This document shows, one piece after another, positions 44,291 to 52,593 of a DNA stretch of 58,253 nt; within the stretch, counting starts at the first letter, position 1; every line of letters begins with the position of its first letter. A model generated the notes under the pieces. The model was not told the DNA's origin, ran no database searches, and was given only the letters and a program-made list of their open reading frames with translations. Source of the DNA: Rufibacter roseus (lineage in GTDB: Bacteria; Bacteroidota; Bacteroidia; Cytophagales; Hymenobacteraceae); assembly GCF_001647285.1 (NCBI RefSeq), contig NZ_LRML01000020.1, positions 1 through 58,253 of the forward strand. Direction: 5' to 3'. The translations under genes and the position numbers were made by a program.

Positions 44291-45241
44291 GTGACCGAAC
44301 TGAACAACGCATTTCACCTTCTTTGGGGAAAATTAGATGCCTGGCTAAAGACATTGGTACTCATGCTGCCAAACCTGCTTATAGCCGTACTAGTTATAGT
44401 TGTATCTTTCTTTGCGGCCAAGCTCTTACGCCGTACCTCAGACAACCTACTTCTACGGTTTACCCATAGCAGCGCACTGAATAATTTGGTGGGTACCGCC
44501 GTTTATTTCACTGTAGTACTACTGGGTATCTTTTTCAGCTTAAGCATACTCAAATTAGACAAAACAGTAACTACACTGTTAGCGGGTGCCGGTATTATAG
44601 GTTTGGCTTTGGGTTTTGCCTTTCAAGACATTGCCGCCAACTTTATTTCAGGGGTAATTATTGCATTCAGAAAGCCATTTGTAGTTGGTGATGTTATTGA
44701 CACCAACGACCACTTTGGCACCATTGAGCGCATAAACCTGCGCACCGTTGACCTTAGAAGACCCACTGGTGAATTGGTGAAAGTACCTAACCGCAAAGTG
44801 TTTGAATCAGCGGTGATCAATTACTCTCACTACGGCATTAGAAGAATTGACTTAGAGGTGGGTATTTCTTATGGCGAAGACTTGGAACGCGTGCAGAAAG
44901 TGGTGCGGGAGGCAATGGTAGACATACCTAAAATGGTCACGAGCAAAGAGGTGGAAGTAGTGTACAATGAGTTTGGCGACAGCAGTATCAATTTCTTTGT
45001 AAGGTTCTGGATACAGTACAAAAGACAAACTGATTTTGTGTTTGCCAAAAGCGCTGCCATTATCCGGATCAAGAAAGCTTTTGACCAGAACAACATTGTT
45101 ATTCCGTTCCCAATCCGTACGCTTGATTTTGCCATAAAAGGCGGACAAACTTTAAATGATCAGCTAAAAGCGGCCGGACTGACTAAAACAGAAAATAATG
45201 AAGGAGATTCTACCAGCTCAGAAGAAAAGGTAGGCTTATAA
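44291..45241 (+). CDS. MscS-family mechanosensitive channel
   Basis: A 316-residue small-conductance mechanosensitive channel that relieves turgor. TM1 is LMLPNLLIAVLVIVVSF, TM2 is YFTVVLLGIFFSLSIL, and the pore helix TM3 is Gly/Ala-rich (LLAGAGIIGLALGFAFQDI). The beta domain then begins FRKPFVVGDVIDTND, with the C-terminal vestibule ending at IPFPIRTLDF. The start is uncertain: no ATG exists before TM1, so GTG at 44291 (MTELNNAF) is chosen, with TTG at 44246 as the alternative. Ends at a strong bidirectional terminator. Confidence 0.92.
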   Translation: MTELNNAFHLLWGKLDAWLKTLVLMLPNLLIAVLVIVVSFFAAKLLRRTSDNLLLRFTHSSALNNLVGTAVYFTVVLLGIFFSLSILKLDKTVTTLLAGAGIIGLALGFAFQDIAANFISGVIIAFRKPFVVGDVIDTNDHFGTIERINLRTVDLRRPTGELVKVPNRKVFESAVINYSHYGIRRIDLEVGISYGEDLERVQKVVREAMVDIPKMVTSKEVEVVYNEFGDSSINFFVRFWIQYKRQTDFVFAKSAAIIRIKKAFDQNNIVIPFPIRTLDFAIKGGQTLNDQLKAAGLTKTENNEGDSTSSEEKVGL

Positions 45242-45299
45242 ATAGCTTAGGCAGCTCTGCTGACTCGCCACCACTAAAGCAGCAGAGCTATACGAAACT

Positions 45300-45346
45300 A
45301 TAAAAAGAAGCGGCTGAAGGATTCTCCTTCAGCCGCTTCTTTTTAT
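45300..45346. terminator. bidirectional terminator, MscS / PRPP-synthetase-like small protein
   Basis: Perfect 22-bp stem (45300-45321 against 45325-45346) with a 3-nt loop; ends ATAAAAAGAAGCGG and CCGCTTCTTTTTAT. Confidence 0.95.
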
Positions 45347-45362
45347 CTGTTATTGAGGTCGA

Positions 45363-45692
45363 TTAATTGTCTATATCTTTGCCTAAATCTTCCACTTCCT
45401 TTAAAAAGGCATCTACATTAGTATCGGCGTAAGGACCGTATGAGTTAGAGATGGTGCCTTTGGTGCCGTCATTGCATTCTATAGAGTAAAGAATGGCCAT
45501 ATCATCCGGATTGGTTTCCCCTTCAAACCTGAAGAAGTCCACAATGCGCACTTCATTTACGTTATAGCATTTATCGCTGCCAAAGACACAAAGCCGGTTA
45601 TTTTCATCTACCCTGAACGCTTCAGTATAGCCTTCCGCCTTAAGCTTTGCTTCTACTTTTACTTGGCTGGTTAATTCTTCCTTGTCTTGCAT
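45363..45692 (-). CDS. small cytosolic protein of a Bacteroidota family
   Basis: A 109-residue protein. Its pattern AEGYTEAFRVDENNRLCVF, NEVRIVDFFRFEGETNPDDMAILYSIEC and GTISNSYGPYADTNVDAFL matches a family of about 100-residue proteins often annotated as phosphoribosylpyrophosphate synthetase. That name is probably a misannotation, since the nucleotide and ribose-phosphate motifs of PRPP synthetase are missing. The start is the ATG at 45692; longer frames would add a hydrophobic stretch encoded by AT-rich intergenic DNA. Confidence 0.75.
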   Translation of the reverse strand: MQDKEELTSQVKVEAKLKAEGYTEAFRVDENNRLCVFGSDKCYNVNEVRIVDFFRFEGETNPDDMAILYSIECNDGTKGTISNSYGPYADTNVDAFLKEVEDLGKDIDN

Positions 45693-45944
45693 AGCCTTAT
45701 CATTAAGTATTATGAGTATCAATAGTAAGTTCTGAACTATACGTAAAACGAACAGGTGGTTGCCAGATATATTCAAAAAAAAAGATATAATATTTGGTTT
45801 CAGGCACATGTATTTCTGATTGATTCTCCAGCAAAGCCATGTGGTATATTACTCCTTCCTTTCCTTCTCATTTGTCACTCTATTTGTACCTATAATGTGC
45901 GTAAACCCACTTTTATTTGATAAATTGGTGCTTCATTTGACCAA

Positions 45945-47819
45945 ATGCCCTCAGATCTACATCTCCTTACAGCTGTTATTGACACCATTGATGAAGGAGT
46001 GGTCATACAGAACCAACGGGGCGAATATTTAGAGCTTAACCAACAGGCAGCGCATCTGTTGCAGCTAACCCGAGAGCAACTATTAGGCAAAACACCCATT
46101 CAATCTTTCTGGGGGTTGATCAAAGAAGACGGCTCTCCCTTTCCCTTCGAAAAATTACCCAATCAAATTACCCTGCAAACCGGGCAGCCGCAAAAAGATA
46201 TTTTGATTGGTGTAACGGTTGCGAACAAAGTGGAAGCTTGGGTTAAAACTAAATCGAGAAAGCTCACGGTGCAGGGCCATGAATACATTCTCACTACTTT
46301 TTTGGATGTAACGGAGCAGTACACACTGGCAGATGAGCTCTGGTTTAGTGAAGCAAGGTGGCAGTTAGCCGTAGACGGCAGCGAATTAGGCGTTTGGGAC
46401 TGGGACGGTGAAAGGAATGTCGCCTATTTTTCACCTACCTGGAAGTCTATGCTGGGTTATCAGGACCATGAAATACCCAATGACATAGAAGAGTGGAAGA
46501 ACCGCATTCACCCTGATGACCATGACCGCGTAATGGGCATCATCAAGGAGCTATACCAAGGTAAATCCCCGGCCTACCACATTGAGCACCGCTTACGCTG
46601 TAAAGACGGAACCTACAAATGGATTCTTACTTCCGGCAAAGCCATTACCCGCAACAGCAAGGGCCTACTAACCAGGCTAGTAGGCACGCACAGAGACGTA
46701 CACGCCGGCAAAGTACTGCAAGAGCAGCTAAGACTCAGCGAACAAAAACTTTCTAAAACTTTCCAGTTCTCATCGGTTGGTTTAGCATTGGTATCACCTA
46801 CGGGGGAAGTACTAGACGCGAACCCTGCCCTCTGCCAAATACTTGGCTACACCAAAGAAGAACTGTTGCACTTAGACTTCCAGCAGCTTACTCACCCAGA
46901 TGACATAGAGCCGAATACAGAAAACATCAGGAAGCTGCTCAACAAAGAAATTGAGAGCTATCAGGTAGAGAAACGCTACATCCACAAAAACAAGCAGATC
47001 ATTTGGGGCATACTATCTATTTCTTTGATATGGGATTCTTATGGTACACCCTCCTTCTTTGTTTCGCAGTTAATTGACATTACGCATACCAAAAAACTGA
47101 TTTCTGACCTAGAGGCCAATAACAATACGCTTTACATCACTTCACAAGATCTTAAAAGTAAAATCAGGCAGCTGGAAGAGTTTAACCGCATTGTTTCCCA
47201 TAACCTTAGGGGCCCAGCCAGCAACATACAGCTACTGCTGGACATGCTGCCGGTTAAAGTACCTGGCACTCTGGAATCGCCAACGTTTAAAATGCTGCAG
47301 AAATCGAGCGAAACGTTGAACAGCACCCTGGCTGATCTCATGACCATTCTAGAGGTACGCATGAACAAGAATATAGCCTTTGACCACTGTCAATTCAAAC
47401 AGACGCTGGAAAAGGTCTATGCTCTGTTGCAGGCACAGATCATTAACAAGAACGTTAAAATAGAAGAAAAGCTAGAGCAGGAGTACATTCACTACCCTAG
47501 CGTTTACCTGGAAAGTATTTTGTACAACCTGCTCAGCAATGCTATAAAGTACAGCCAACTAGAGGTACTGCCAGTTATTAAAATACATACCTATGTACAA
47601 AACGGGGAAACCATACTTACCGTCAAAGACAATGGCTTGGGCATCAATCTGGACCGACACCGGAACGATATCTTCAAGCTCAAAAAAGTCTTTCACAAGG
47701 GGTTTGATAGCAGGGGCGTAGGCCTGTTCATTGTCAAGAACCAGCTGGAGACGCTGGGCGGCTCCATAAGCGTGAAGAGCAAGCCCATGGCTGGAAGTAA
47801 ATTTACCGTGAAATTTTAA
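45945..47819 (+). CDS. multi-PAS sensor histidine kinase
   Basis: A 624-residue signalling kinase. There are three PAS domains (about residues 5-125; about 140-260 with SMLGYQDHEIP and IHPDDHDRV; about 275-385 with QILGYTKEEL and THPDDIE), a short coiled linker, then the kinase core. The H box is IVSHNLRGPASNI, the N box NLLSNAIKYS, with DNGLGI and GVGLFIVKNQ. No transmembrane segment is seen, so it senses a cytosolic signal. It is followed after 17 nt by a lone receiver protein, the likely partner. The HNLR-type H box resembles that of the phytochrome kinase. Confidence 0.93.
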   Translation: MPSDLHLLTAVIDTIDEGVVIQNQRGEYLELNQQAAHLLQLTREQLLGKTPIQSFWGLIKEDGSPFPFEKLPNQITLQTGQPQKDILIGVTVANKVEAWVKTKSRKLTVQGHEYILTTFLDVTEQYTLADELWFSEARWQLAVDGSELGVWDWDGERNVAYFSPTWKSMLGYQDHEIPNDIEEWKNRIHPDDHDRVMGIIKELYQGKSPAYHIEHRLRCKDGTYKWILTSGKAITRNSKGLLTRLVGTHRDVHAGKVLQEQLRLSEQKLSKTFQFSSVGLALVSPTGEVLDANPALCQILGYTKEELLHLDFQQLTHPDDIEPNTENIRKLLNKEIESYQVEKRYIHKNKQIIWGILSISLIWDSYGTPSFFVSQLIDITHTKKLISDLEANNNTLYITSQDLKSKIRQLEEFNRIVSHNLRGPASNIQLLLDMLPVKVPGTLESPTFKMLQKSSETLNSTLADLMTILEVRMNKNIAFDHCQFKQTLEKVYALLQAQIINKNVKIEEKLEQEYIHYPSVYLESILYNLLSNAIKYSQLEVLPVIKIHTYVQNGETILTVKDNGLGINLDRHRNDIFKLKKVFHKGFDSRGVGLFIVKNQLETLGGSISVKSKPMAGSKFTVKF

Positions 47820-47836
47820 TTGAGAAGAGCAGAGGA

Positions 47837-48229
47837 ATGACAGCCAAATCAAAAATATGCGTGATTGATGACGATGAAATCTACCAATTTTACTCCAAGA
47901 GTATAATAGACTGCACAGAGCGGGTACAGGAAGTGCTTCAGTTCTTTGATGGGCAAGAAGCTCTTGACTTTTTTCAGCAACACCAGCAGCATGACGATCA
48001 ATTACCGGAGCTTATTCTGTTAGATCTGGAAATGCCTTATTTAGATGGCTGGCAATTTCTGGATCAGTACCGTAAGCTGGAATTAGCACGTGACATCACC
48101 CTGTTTGTAGTTAGCTCCTCGGCAAGCCAGACCGACCGTGAAAAAGCTTTAAAGTACCCCTGCGTAAAGGGCTACATCACCAAACCCATGACTGCCCAAC
48201 AATTCAAAGAGATATTAGATGCCTTATAA
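47837..48229 (+). CDS. single-domain response regulator (CheY-like)
   Basis: A 130-residue receiver domain. It has the acidic pocket IDDDE near residues 10-14, phosphoacceptor Asp63 in LLDLEMP, the Thr/Ser switch in FVVSSSA and the conserved Lys in GYITKP. No output domain is present, so it passes the signal by protein contact or acts as a phosphate sink. Paired with the PAS kinase 17 nt upstream. Confidence 0.95.
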   Translation: MTAKSKICVIDDDEIYQFYSKSIIDCTERVQEVLQFFDGQEALDFFQQHQQHDDQLPELILLDLEMPYLDGWQFLDQYRKLELARDITLFVVSSSASQTDREKALKYPCVKGYITKPMTAQQFKEILDAL

Positions 48230-48240
48230 GTTGGCAAGAC

Positions 48241-48291
48241 TGTAAAACGAAAGAAGCTGCTCATGTCTGGAGCAGCTTCTTTCGTTTTACA
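48241..48291. terminator. bidirectional terminator, response regulator / FeoB-associated protein
   Basis: Perfect 22-bp stem (48241-48262 against 48270-48291) with a 7-nt loop. Confidence 0.95.
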
Positions 48292-48308
48292 TATTGAAAT
48301 TAGTCATC

Positions 48309-48494
48309 CTACGAATTAACCGAAGCATGCTTGGCTTTTATTTCCTGTTCAATTTTCTTCAGGTCAATGGTTGAGCAGGCACCGCAGCCTTTGGCGCAGC
48401 CTACTTCCTTCGTGAAAAAGCTTTTATAACCCAGCCGCAGCACATAAAATGTCGCCAAGCCGAAGACTAAAAAAATGATGATTTCCTGTACCAT
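48309..48494 (-). CDS. FeoB-associated Cys-rich membrane protein
   Basis: A 61-residue single-pass membrane protein with helix VQEIIIFLVFGLATFYVL and a following Cys-rich cytosolic tail with GCAKGCGACST (C-x3-C-x2-C) near residues 34-42. It matches the FeoB-associated Cys-rich family, proposed to help ferrous iron transport. feoB itself is not in the window. The start is the ATG at 48494. Confidence 0.85.
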   Translation of the reverse strand: MVQEIIIFLVFGLATFYVLRLGYKSFFTKEVGCAKGCGACSTIDLKKIEQEIKAKHASVNS

Positions 48495-48515
48495 AGCTAT
48501 CAACTTTAACGCAGG

Positions 48516-48523
48516 CAAAGGTA
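48516..48523 (-). promoter_or_regulatory. -7 promoter element of the FeoB-associated gene
   Basis: TACCTTTG on the minus strand, an exact TAnnTTTG match 21 nt before the ATG. Confidence 0.45.
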
Positions 48524-48575
48524 CAAATAGTTTAAACTAACATTGATATTCTTCATTCAACCTGCCAAAGCAAGT

Positions 48576-49385
48576 TCAACTAACGCTTAATGAGGAAATC
48601 TGATTTTTAGAACGATGTCGTTTTTGGTACCACAAGGCAAAGAGTGCAATAGTCAACAACAACTCAGACAGATCTCCCCAGTAGTACATTAGCTTAGCGG
48701 CCTCCCGTATTTGCTCTTCAGGGTGTGGTGAGTTATGTGGGAGCAAATAAGCATACATTAGCTTACTCAGGAAGGCATGAAGCGCTATATTCAGGAACAG
48801 CACAAAGATTCTTACCCGTAAGCCCGGTCTTTGAGGCACCGGTTCTAAACCAATCATTGACCAACAGAAGAGATAACCCGCCAGCAAAAAATGAAGGTGA
48901 ATGATGTAGTGCAGCCACGGCTGTGTCAAACTCACATTATACAGCGGAGTAAGATATAATATATACATGCCACCAATGTTCAACAGCAACGCCACTACCG
49001 GATGGCTGAATAGGTAAAAGACTTTGCTTCTCAAGATAGCGGTTACGCCTCTGGCTACCTTTACCGGCAAAGTTTTCAACGCCAAAGTAACTGGGGCGCC
49101 TAACACCAGAAAAATAGGCGCGAACATACCCAGTAGCAAGTGTTGCACCATGTGCCCCCGCAGATCATGGTGCGCCCATTGCATTAGTTGCGGGTGCAAA
49201 GCAATTCCTAACAAGCCAGTGCCTAGCCCAAAGCTGATGCTGTGCCAAGCACTCCAAGTCAAGTCTTTGCTCTTCAATTTTACAAGCGCACTCACATAAC
49301 CTAGGGCCAAGGTTACAACCAAGAGCATCGGAATCCATTCTGCAACTGAACTACCAGATAAGTGGTGAGAAGAGTGGTGCTCCAT
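48576..49385 (-). CDS. CtaG-family (caa3-type) cytochrome c oxidase assembly protein
   Basis: A 269-residue membrane protein with about seven transmembrane segments, including MVQHLLLGMFAPIFLVLGAPVTLAL and IIHLHFLLAGYLFCWSMIG. Conserved histidines (MEHHSSHHL, QWAHHDLRGHMVQH, IIHLHF, ALHAFLSK) could bind copper. The family (caa3_CtaG) supports assembly of copper-containing cytochrome oxidase. It follows DUF2243 by 18 nt, a pairing also seen in other Bacteroidota (recalled, not verified here). Confidence 0.88.
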   Translation of the reverse strand: MEHHSSHHLSGSSVAEWIPMLLVVTLALGYVSALVKLKSKDLTWSAWHSISFGLGTGLLGIALHPQLMQWAHHDLRGHMVQHLLLGMFAPIFLVLGAPVTLALKTLPVKVARGVTAILRSKVFYLFSHPVVALLLNIGGMYILYLTPLYNVSLTQPWLHYIIHLHFLLAGYLFCWSMIGLEPVPQRPGLRVRIFVLFLNIALHAFLSKLMYAYLLPHNSPHPEEQIREAAKLMYYWGDLSELLLTIALFALWYQKRHRSKNQISSLSVS

Positions 49386-49403
49386 TTTATCAGGATTAGG
49401 AAG

Positions 49404-49880
49404 CTAAGCAGCAACAGACACAGAATTTTTGTCAGACTGCCGTGCCTTTTTGAGCAGAAATAAGCCAATAAGCAGTAACAATAAGCCAACGGCATTCCAG
49501 CCCAGATCGTAAGGAAGCAGGTTGTCAACATACCTCACCTGGTGCAGGCGCAGCACTTTATGATCTACTATTCCATCGAAAAGCTGAAATCCGCCCAACC
49601 CCAGGAAGAAGCCTGCCCAAGCTCTTATATTAATTAAGGCATTACTTCTTCTTAGATCCATCAGCAGAAAGAAACCAGCCACAATGGCCACCAGTTCAGC
49701 CGCATGCAACAGGCCGTCTGTCAATAAAGCTACTTCTGTAGTGGAGCCGTCGTAGAAATGGTGCCAAGCCAGTATTTGGTGGAAAATGATTTCATCTACC
49801 CCCGCCATTATACCTATGCCAACCAAAGCACCAGCCTGCATAGACCGGCTAGGGTTCAGATTCTCTTTCTGGCTGTTCAT
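49404..49880 (-). CDS. DUF2243 membrane protein
   Basis: A 158-residue protein with about four transmembrane helices. The conserved segments GIGIMAGVDEIIFHQILAWHHFYD (helix with paired His) and GFQLFDGIVDHKVLRLHQVRY are the DUF2243 signature. The clustered histidines suggest a metal site. Function is unknown; the operon with CtaG hints at a link to respiratory oxidase or copper handling. It begins the cluster. Confidence 0.9.
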   Translation of the reverse strand: MNSQKENLNPSRSMQAGALVGIGIMAGVDEIIFHQILAWHHFYDGSTTEVALLTDGLLHAAELVAIVAGFFLLMDLRRSNALINIRAWAGFFLGLGGFQLFDGIVDHKVLRLHQVRYVDNLLPYDLGWNAVGLLLLLIGLFLLKKARQSDKNSVSVAA

Positions 49881-50003
49881 GTTATTGCGTCTAAGTTTGT
49901 TTCAAAGACTACTATATACCGTTACAGGTTACATTTTTATTTCATGGAAGAAGTAGAGTTACCCGAGGCACAGTGTAGGAAACAGAATTTTTGCACAGAA
50001 AAA

Positions 50004-50051
50004 GCCCCTGTTTTAGGCTTATTTTCGCAAAAACAGGCCTAAAACAGGGGC
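50004..50051. repeat. CTGTTTT palindrome family, copy 19 (extended perfect arms)
   Basis: GCCCCTGTTTTAGGC (50004-50018) and GCCTAAAACAGGGGC (50037-50051) are exact reverse complements, so the arms extend 15 bp without a mismatch. 22 nt past the inositol monophosphatase stop. Confidence 0.9.
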
Positions 50052-50072
50052 TAAATAAGTAGTACCATTACT

Positions 50073-50873
50073 CTATTCTTTCCAGAAAGGCTCTATCAAT
50101 TTCAGCATCTCTTCCTGCACTTTAGGGCTGTTGCTCACGCAGATTTCCCGTCCGAAGACATAATCTTTACCACCCTTGAAATCGGTGACCTGACCACCGG
50201 CCTCCTGCACTATGATGGCTCCGCCGGCTACGTCATATGAGTTAATATTGAATTCAAAGTAACCCTCAAATTTTCCGGCAGCCACATAGGCTAAATCTAG
50301 AGCGGCTGAGCCTAAGCGACGAACGCCGTGGCAGTTCTGCATAAAGCTTCCCATAACCTGCAGGTACTTCTGCATTTGGTCAAAGCTGTAGTACGGAAAG
50401 CCCGTGGCAATTAGAGAGTCACTAAGGCTGGGGGTAGCGGAAACGGAGATTCTCTTCTCGTTGCAGTACGCGCCGCCGCCCTTCACGGCATGGTAGCACT
50501 CGTCTCTGGTAATGTCATACACTACCCCAATCACCAGCTCCTGGTGCTGTTGCAGAGCAATGCTTACCGAGTAAATAGGTAAGCCATGAATAAAATTGGT
50601 GGTACCGTCTAGTGGATCTATGATCCAGTTGAACTCTTCCCCTTTCTCGGTGCTGGTACCCTCTTCAGTAATGAAACCGGCTTCGGGCAAAATCTGCTGT
50701 AGCCCCGCCACCAATTTCTCCTCGGCTTGCTTGTCAACGTAAGACACCAGATCATTGAAGCCTTTGCGCTCCATCTTAGACATGTCGAACTGCTGGGCTT
50801 CGGCAAATATGAACTGACCTACTTGCTTGGTCAGAGTAACCACTTGATCGCGGAGCGCGGAAAAATCTTTCAT
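50073..50873 (-). CDS. inositol monophosphatase family protein
   Basis: A 266-residue Mg-dependent phosphatase of the SuhB/IMPase family. Metal-site motifs are TEEGTS, IIDPLDGTTNFIHGLP and SYDVAGGAIIVQEAGG, in the usual order. Length is typical. Substrates in the family include inositol-1-phosphate and related sugar phosphates; which applies here is not known. The start is the ATG at 50873. The gene is bounded on both sides by palindrome copies 19 and 20. Confidence 0.92.
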   Translation of the reverse strand: MKDFSALRDQVVTLTKQVGQFIFAEAQQFDMSKMERKGFNDLVSYVDKQAEEKLVAGLQQILPEAGFITEEGTSTEKGEEFNWIIDPLDGTTNFIHGLPIYSVSIALQQHQELVIGVVYDITRDECYHAVKGGGAYCNEKRISVSATPSLSDSLIATGFPYYSFDQMQKYLQVMGSFMQNCHGVRRLGSAALDLAYVAAGKFEGYFEFNINSYDVAGGAIIVQEAGGQVTDFKGGKDYVFGREICVSNSPKVQEEMLKLIEPFWKE

Positions 50874-50890
50874 AGTTGAGGAGTACTTGA

Positions 50891-50950
50891 CCCGTAGGCT
50901 GCGTTTTTGGCTTATTTTCTGCAAAACAGGCTAGAAACGCAGCCTACGGG
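50891..50950. repeat. CTGTTTT palindrome family, copy 20 (21-bp arms, GCG/CGC variant)
   Basis: CCCGTAGGCTGCGTTTTTGG C (50891-50911) pairs with 50930-50950 with only two mismatches in 21. The core heptamer is changed on both sides (GCGTTTTT / GAAACGC), and the arms are lengthened outward. Located between the lnt stop (9 nt) and the IMPase start. Confidence 0.9.
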
Positions 50951-50958
50951 CAGGAATG

Positions 50959-52593
50959 TTAAACTCTTTTTTTGCGGCGGGTAAAGCTTAGAACCAAGGC
51001 AGCTAATAAAAAGCCTAAGGTCAGCCACTGCGCACCGTGCCCAATATACTCGCCGTGGCGGGTGTAAAAGGTTAATTCTTGATTAAATTTCACTTGGTCA
51101 CGCAGGGCGTCCTGAACCCACCACTCTGATTTTTGAGTGATTTCGCCACGCTGGTTTAAGAACCCAGAGATACCTGTGTTAGCAGAACGGGCAATAGAGC
51201 GCCTAGTTTCAATGGCCCGCAAAGATGCATAGGTTAAGTGCTGCTTGTACCCAGGCGAGTCTGACCACCAGGCATCGTTGGTGATGATAAAAATGGCTCC
51301 AGCTCCGTTACGAACATATTTGCTCACGTACTCGCCGTAAATTGATTCATAGCAAATAACCGGCGCCCCGCTCCATGCTTGATTTTGGCTGTGTTTGTAT
51401 ACGGTACGTTCTTCTTGTGTACCGTACCCGCCCACTGTACCACCCAAATCTATGGCTAACGGACCCAAGAACTTCAGTAAGTGAGGGTATGGCATTTTCT
51501 CCACACCCGGCACCAGCTTTGACTTATGGTAAAACTCATGCCGCCCGTCTGCCTTAAGGTGAAGCCCAGCATTGAAGATGTCATAGTACCCCACTTGCGG
51601 ATGGTATCGGGCCGAAACGCTTTTGTTTGCAGAATCTGGATACAAGGTGGCGGTGGTGATGCCAGCCACTAATTCCAGGTTAGGGTGCCGGCGGAGTAAG
51701 TCGAGCAGAGTAAGTTTGAGCGGACTGGTGGCAAAGCCTTCTTCCCAATTCAAACCATTGGTGATAGAAGTCTCAGGCCATACCAAGAACTTAGTGTCGG
51801 GCGTGATTTTTTGCTCAGACAGCTTTATTAATCGGTTTAGTTGTTCTTCAAAAGATAAATAATTCTCGCCCTCCTGAAACTTCTCTTTATACGGGTCTAC
51901 GTTAGGCTGCACTACCACTACTTCGGCAGCATCGCCTTTTTCTTCATAAGCATTCCATATCCAGAAAGAGACGGCAAGAGGAAGCACCACCGCCAGCACC
52001 GGAGCCGCCCATTTGGCAAAGCCTCTTTTAGAGCTTGTGAAGGCAAAAAACACCAACAGGTTCACAATCCACACCCACAGCGATCCGCCTAAATAACCTG
52101 TGTACTCGTACCACTGCACCCAACTAGGCACCGCGGCAAAACCGTTGCCTAAGGTAAGCCACGGCCACGTAAGGTCCCAGTTAAGGTGGAACTGCTCAAA
52201 GGCTATCCAGTACACGGGCAAGCTCAGGTAGCCTACAACTTTACCGGCAGCGCGTTTCGTCCAGAAAAAGGCCATCATGGGCGCAGTCATGAACAAAGCG
52301 TTAAAAATGACCGCCGCCGCCCCGCCAAACAAAGTAGAGTAACTTACCCAGTAGGTGGTAAATAAATTCCAAAGGAAGAGCGTCAGGTACGCATATTTGA
52401 AGAAAGTGCGCCCCCGCTTTGGTTTGGCTTTGGCCGAGATGGACTGTTCCATGAGTAGAAACGGCACCCAACCCAGGAACAGAAAAAAAGCCAACGGTTT
52501 CACCGGCCAGCCCAGCCACAGCAAAAAGGCGCTTAAGAACGCCAGCAGCGGCAAATAGTATCGGTTATTTGTTTCCTTGAACAACAATGACAA
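50959..52593 (-). CDS. lnt: apolipoprotein N-acyltransferase
   Basis: A 544-residue inner-membrane enzyme that adds the third acyl chain to lipoproteins. There are about six N-terminal transmembrane segments, then a nitrilase-fold domain with the catalytic triad visible as Glu274 (VWPETSI), Lys357 (YHKSKLVP) and Cys414 (VICYESIYG). Family length and topology fit. It starts inside the end of rsmI (29-nt overlap) and is probably translated from the same message. Confidence 0.96.
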   Translation of the reverse strand: MSLLFKETNNRYYLPLLAFLSAFLLWLGWPVKPLAFFLFLGWVPFLLMEQSISAKAKPKRGRTFFKYAYLTLFLWNLFTTYWVSYSTLFGGAAAVIFNALFMTAPMMAFFWTKRAAGKVVGYLSLPVYWIAFEQFHLNWDLTWPWLTLGNGFAAVPSWVQWYEYTGYLGGSLWVWIVNLLVFFAFTSSKRGFAKWAAPVLAVVLPLAVSFWIWNAYEEKGDAAEVVVVQPNVDPYKEKFQEGENYLSFEEQLNRLIKLSEQKITPDTKFLVWPETSITNGLNWEEGFATSPLKLTLLDLLRRHPNLELVAGITTATLYPDSANKSVSARYHPQVGYYDIFNAGLHLKADGRHEFYHKSKLVPGVEKMPYPHLLKFLGPLAIDLGGTVGGYGTQEERTVYKHSQNQAWSGAPVICYESIYGEYVSKYVRNGAGAIFIITNDAWWSDSPGYKQHLTYASLRAIETRRSIARSANTGISGFLNQRGEITQKSEWWVQDALRDQVKFNQELTFYTRHGEYIGHGAQWLTLGFLLAALVLSFTRRKKRV

